From Nyssa sinensis (lineage: Eukaryota > Streptophyta > Magnoliopsida > Cornales > Nyssaceae): DNA of 64,000 nucleotides. The first letter of the stretch is position 1. Every line of letters begins with the position of its first letter. The DNA lies in NCBI GenBank assembly GCA_008638375.1, contig CM018050.1, forward strand, positions 27,240,340 through 27,304,339, given 5' to 3'. Under the pieces are notes generated by a model. The model saw nothing but the letters and a program-made list of their open reading frames with translations. It was not told where the DNA came from and ran no database searches. The position numbers and the translations under genes are program-made. Shown here in pieces: positions 59,541 to 64,000 of the stretch.

Positions 59541-61448
59541 GGGATAATTACACTTACCTCCCTTGAGGTTTCTGACAATTACAAAAACCTCTTCTATAGT
59601 TTCTAAAATAACACTGTCCCCCTTCTGGTTTCAATGTCTATAACAGATTCCCCTTGCCGTTAGTTGACCGTGTAAAGTTTGATGATGTAAGCAATTTTTT
59701 CGTCTAAATACCAATTTTACCCCTTACAAGTTATGGTTAAATGACAAAATTACCCTCATTTTAATAATAATTTTTTTAATTAAAAAAAATAAAATTTCTC
59801 TTTCCATATTCTCTCTCTCTACAACCCCCTCTCTCTACAACCCACTTTCTCTCTTCACGGCCAACCTCTCTCTCTCTCTCTCTCTCTCTCTCTACAACCC
59901 CACCAAGAACAGACCCCTCTCCTTTTCAAATTGACTGAAATTGAACCCTTCGTCGTTGTTTGTCGTTGGGATTTGTTGGTTGTTGTAGTTTAAAATGTTC
60001 GATTTAGGGAATCATACTAGAATTTTATATAGTTGTTGATTTTGGCTTTCTTTTGGGTGTTGAACTCTGGATCTTGTTTTTCTTATGCTTGAATGATCTT
60101 GGGATCTAATCTTGATGATTCTGGGATCGGTTAGCTGTGTGTAGGGTTTGAGACGCTCACGGTGTTCTATCTGATCGAAGAAAAAAATTTACTGTTTTTG
60201 TTGTTGTTGTTTTGATTCATTGTGTTTGTGTCGGTACAGTTAATAGGATTCTATGTAAATATAATCTATTCTGTGGTTAATATTGGCCATCAAATTCCGC
60301 CTTTTCGATATTTTGTGATTCCAGGAGGAATTTCATTCCTTTTATTTTTCCTTACCTAAAAAAGGAAATTAAGCCAAACTCAAAAATCCCCTTGAAACCA
60401 AACCCACCATTTTTCCCGTGGGCTGGATAATTTTCACTTTTGTTAATCGGTTTTAATCCTTTTTTTTCTTTTCTGTATACCAGAATAAGTTAAATTGGTC
60501 ATTTTTGTTATTCTAATTTCTGATTAGGAGAAGAGTGATACAATTTTTGTTTTGAGGGGGAGGGCTTGGTGGTTGTACTCATCAGGTCATTTCTTTCTAT
60601 GGGAATACCTGATAGTTCACTACTAGATTTGATAGAGAAAATTAGGTCTTGGCTTTCTTGGGGAAGAAGCGATCTGTCTTCTTTGTCAAGGGTAGAGTGG
60701 TTGGTTCTTCTCTGAATCGAAGCTGCTTTGTGACGGAGACAGCGGCGTACCCTCGGGCGCATGCTTTTCCTCTCGCCGAGACTCTCCTCCATCGCCGCCT
60801 CCTCTACCTTGTTCTCTTTGAAAATACAGGATGGAGGACATTGATCGGAAGGGCGAAAGAGTTCGGTAGATACAGTATGGATGATTTCAGTCAGTTTGAG
60901 TATTGGGTTTTTTTTGTGCAGGTAGAGGTTATGATTGGAAAAATTGAGAATCAAATTGAGGATTTTGGGAGATAATTGAAGAAATTGGCAGTGGTCTCGC
61001 CAGAACAAGGGAGTGTCGCAGTTCAGGGGCAGTAGTTGGTCGCTGAGTTGGATTTCGAGGCTGGAACCTCTGCGGCTGAGTCGATCCGTTTGATTGTTTG
61101 TGGTTTTGCAATACAGTTGTTTCAGTCAATGAGATCTGAAGTATTGATACTGTTATCTCTCTGTTATTGGGTGATGTTTGGCTCAATTCACAGGCAGGTT
61201 GTGGGGTTCCTCTGTTCTGTCGCTTCCAATTTAGAACAGGGGCTGTCCACGGAGATGTCCTGAATAATTGGTGGGGAGATTTCATAAGTCTTGTGATATA
61301 GTGATATATCATCTAATTGCTGCACACGTTTGTATCCAGAGGCCACTAATTCTCTATTTGAAGGAATGTATGTTAGAGACGTTGTTGTGGAGTGCAATCG
61401 TATTGAGTAGATAGAGAAAGAGAGAGACCGGTGTTGTTCTGGGTAGTG

Positions 61449-61485
<37 letters not shown>

Positions 61486-61716
61486 AGTGAGATGGAGTGG
61501 GAGTGGGAGTGGGAGTGAGAGAGTTGAGGGAGGAAAAATAAAAAATAAAAAATAAAAAAATATTATTAAAATATAAGGGTAATTTGGTAAATGAACCAAC
61601 TTGGTTAACACCGTTTGGAAACAATTTCTGAGAGAGGAGATAGTGTTATTTTTGAAACTATAAGAGAGATTTTTGTAATTATCAAAAACTTTAGGAGAGG
61701 TAAGTGTAATTATCCC
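59541..61716. mobile_element. Mutator-like element with long TIRs (2176 bp)
   Basis: The terminal inverted repeats start GGGATAATTACACTTACCTC on the left and, inverted, GGGATAATTACACTTACCTC on the right. They stay similar through ATAATAATTTTTTT and the (CT)n tract, about 300-390 bases per arm. The flanks are taaaatata at 59532-59540 and taaaatata at 61717-61725, a perfect 9-bp duplication typical of MULEs. No transposase is present. Confidence 0.88.
59935..61420. other. Possible captured sequence inside the MULE
   Basis: The 1.5-kb core is less AT-rich than its arms. Left part (59940-60300) looks like a plant 5'-leader and leader intron, T-rich with GGGATCTAATCTTGATGATT. Open frames of 108 codons (60649-60975, plus) and 166 codons (60508-61008, minus) overlap. 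Neither has a recognised domain. It is a Pack-MULE candidate only. Confidence 0.4.
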
Positions 61717-61725
61717 TAAAATATA

Positions 61726-61839
61726 ATATAGAACACACACACTAACACATCAGCCCACTTTATTTGACTTCCCTTTTCTACCTTTTCTTTCCTTGTTTTC
61801 CTTTTCTTTATTTCCTGCTTCATTGTCTCACTTGAAATG

Positions 61840-61875
<36 letters not shown>

Positions 61876-62230
61876 ATATATTACAACCACACACCACACA
61901 TACCTCACACGTTGCACACACCTCACTCTTTGATTTCTTTTCTTTCTTTATTTTATTTTTCTTTCCAATTGCATGATTTTGCATGCTTATATATATATAT
62001 ATAAATCTGCATTTTATTAGTATATATATATATAATATATCTATTTATATTAATACATATATTTATATAAAACATGTACACACACAACCGTATATATATA
62101 TATATATACTTGTGTATATTTGTCTTTATATTTATTTTTATATTTTATATTTTATTCTTATTATTATTTTTTTATATAAAATATTAGTTATGAATGTCAA
62201 TAAAATTGGCATATAGCTGGCTCAATATCA
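61726..62230. other. Simple-repeat-rich spacer
   Basis: (TA)n tracts lie at 61842-61868, 61989-62002, 62022-62040 and 62092-62107, with CACACA words between. There is no gene. Confidence 0.6.
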
Positions 62231-62586
62231 GAATTATTTATTTTTCCATCTCTGGGTACGCGTTCGTATCATATATTATTTTTATTTTATTTTATTTTTA
62301 TAACTATGATTCGCATTAGTCCCATTTATTTATCCCGGCACTCGGTTGACTGTGTTAATTATTTTTCGAACATTTATTATTGGTGTTCTGGATTTATTTT
62401 ATCTCTTCGAAAAATAATCCCGTTATGGCTTACTTCCTTTTTGAACTAGTTTAGATCATTAATGTCACATAGCCTATTTTTCTTAGGTCGGAGTGTCGTC
62501 TGAGTCATGTCAAATTTTCGGGGTACTACACTACTCGATCTGGTCTACCTCGATTTATGTGTCATGTCCCGGGTCAGGGTATTACA
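62231..62586 (-). mobile_element. Two LTR-like ends in reverse orientation
   Basis: On the reverse strand TGTAGTACCCCGAAAATTTG starts at 62530 and TGTAATACCCTGACCCGGGA starts at 62586. Both are typical starts of plant gypsy LTRs. The matching far ends were not found in the TA-rich DNA to the left. This suggests one LTR inserted near the edge of another. Confidence 0.35.
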
Positions 62587-64000
62587 GTCTTACCGACAAA
62601 ACGAAAAATTTATCCTCAATTTTCAGGTCTCTACATTGTACATCTTGCCAACAATCGACAAACGAAGTACAACAACCGACGACATCTTCCAGCTATCTCT
62701 CTCTTTCTCTCTCTCTCTCTCTCACAATTTCTCACTATATCAGGTATTAAATCACTTTAATTTATGTTTAATCTTGTAATTTTTTAGTGTTTTATGTATT
62801 TTTGTACTTTATGAAGTCCTATTCAATCTTATATGTATGTGTATTCATATATTTCGACCTAAAAAGGGAATGTATAACTTTATAGTTTCATACTCTTGAA
62901 AGCTAAAATCTTGATCAATTTTCTTGGGCCTTTCTTTTTCTCTTGTTATGGGAAAATCAATACTTTAGATAAAGGGGTTCTACATTACAGAGACTATATT
63001 ATTTTGTTTTATTGGTAATTTAGATATTGATAGTATTTTTGTCTCTATGATATCAACTAGAAAAGAACAAAGTATTTGGACATCTTGATGATAAATTAAC
63101 TATGTAAAGCTTTTCATTTTAGATGGATCCTTCCTTTTTGGGTCTTTTTATTTTCTTTTTTGATAATTTTCCAGAATTTTTGCTACTATAATGATGCATT
63201 ACTAGGTTAACTTCAATCTTTAATTTTAAGATATTCTACATCAACCTTTTGCACTTAAATATGTTCATTCAGTATGATTTTTTGTTTACAACAAATGTGG
63301 CTTACCTTATTGCAGAATCAATTTAAGTCTTTGTGTGTTGCTAAAACTTTTGTAATGGGGAATGTCTTTCATGTATAAATTATGTTCTAATGTGTTAATA
63401 AAGCAATTTTTCTTTTAATTCTGAATGTGTGTTATTTTTTCCATTTTGTGTGGTGTTACGAGAAGCACATACTTGTAGTTATAGTTTGGAATGATTTAAT
63501 TAAGGTGGTAATCCACTATCATTTTCATTACAACAAATATAGCCTTAAAGAGATTAGTTTTGATCTATTTCATTTCATATGATTTCTTATGTTCAATATA
63601 TATGTAATATTGCTTTGGTTTATCATGTGCATAACATCTTGCATATATCCATCATGCACGATTACGTTTAGCTGCAAGAGAATAGCATATTAGTTTAATG
63701 GGCTGTTTGGCCCTTATTATCTGTTTGGAGTTTTTGAATACTCAAATGGTCCTCGTATTTTTGCATGACTGTTTGGGGACTTGTGTTCCCCGCTTTTGTG
63801 TTGTGGGAGCTCTCTCGACATAGAAATTTGTGTTGAGAGAATTTCTAAATCTTATTTCTTTATGAAGTTGAAGTATTAACATAATCAATAGCACCTTGAA
63901 ATCGAAAATCCTTACATAGTTCTAGTTAAGATTTCATGTATTCATTTCAAAGTAAAAATGTGTATATTTGGAAGCATAAAACCATGAAAGAGAAAAGTAA
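62587..64000. other. Unassigned right end of the window
   Basis: A (CT)n tract is at 62697-62723. The remainder is AT-rich with no open frame worth reporting. GGGCTGTTTGGCCC at about 63700 resembles a MITE end, but no partner was found. Confidence 0.4.

Overview
This is a stretch of an AT-rich plant nuclear chromosome, most likely from a eudicot. The evidence is Ty1-copia, Ty3-gypsy (Athila-type), CACTA, hAT and Mutator-like elements, long TG..CA solo LTRs with 5-bp target duplications, many plant-type microsatellites, and intron-containing genes. No species can be named from the sequence alone. I saw no rRNA, tRNA, CRISPR or prokaryotic feature.

Only two host genes look intact. They are paralogues on the minus strand, each with two exons: a class I SAM-dependent methyltransferase at 6714-8717 (gene A, 264 aa) and another at 26240-29848 (gene B, 262-263 aa). 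Both have the same phase-0 intron just after the SAM-binding loop (1.2 kb in A, 2.8 kb in B). They look like a tandem duplication pushed apart by about 17.5 kb of transposons.

Layout. 1-690: start of an Athila-like gag and its leader, minus strand, with its 5' LTR at 691-2145. 2150-3570: a decayed transposon gene with its own TATA box. 5104-5595: a MITE-like relic. 6714-8717: gene A. 10024-10559: a hAT-type MITE with 8-bp target duplication. 11162-13324: a complete compact non-autonomous LTR element. 13335-18561: fragments of gypsy gag, a possible solo LTR, a CACTA end with tandem array, and a hAT transposase pseudogene. 18561-25876: a decayed copia element (RT, integrase, gag-protease, leader, PBS, 5' LTR) split by a 3.07-kb solo LTR at 20120-23193. 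26240-29848: gene B. 30525-32539: another solo LTR. 33286-45314: a 12-kb CACTA element with both ends, two decayed transposase genes, a 2.5-kb array of about 160-bp repeats and a nested solo LTR at 39445-42499. 46481-49275 (minus) and 52505-55381: more solo LTRs. 55816-56403: a CACTA 5' end. 56404-about 57910: a truncated LTR. 58220-59254: a near-1-kb foldback. 59541-61716: a long-TIR Mutator-like element with a 9-bp target duplication and about 1.5 kb of possible captured sequence. 61726-64000: simple repeats, LTR-like ends and unassigned DNA.

Five solo LTRs are exactly bounded by identical 5-bp duplications. This makes the window a clear record of insertion followed by LTR-LTR recombination. 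The order of nesting can be read for copia, the CACTA element and their solo LTRs. Protein family names come from motif recognition and no searches were run. Identity figures are by-eye estimates.
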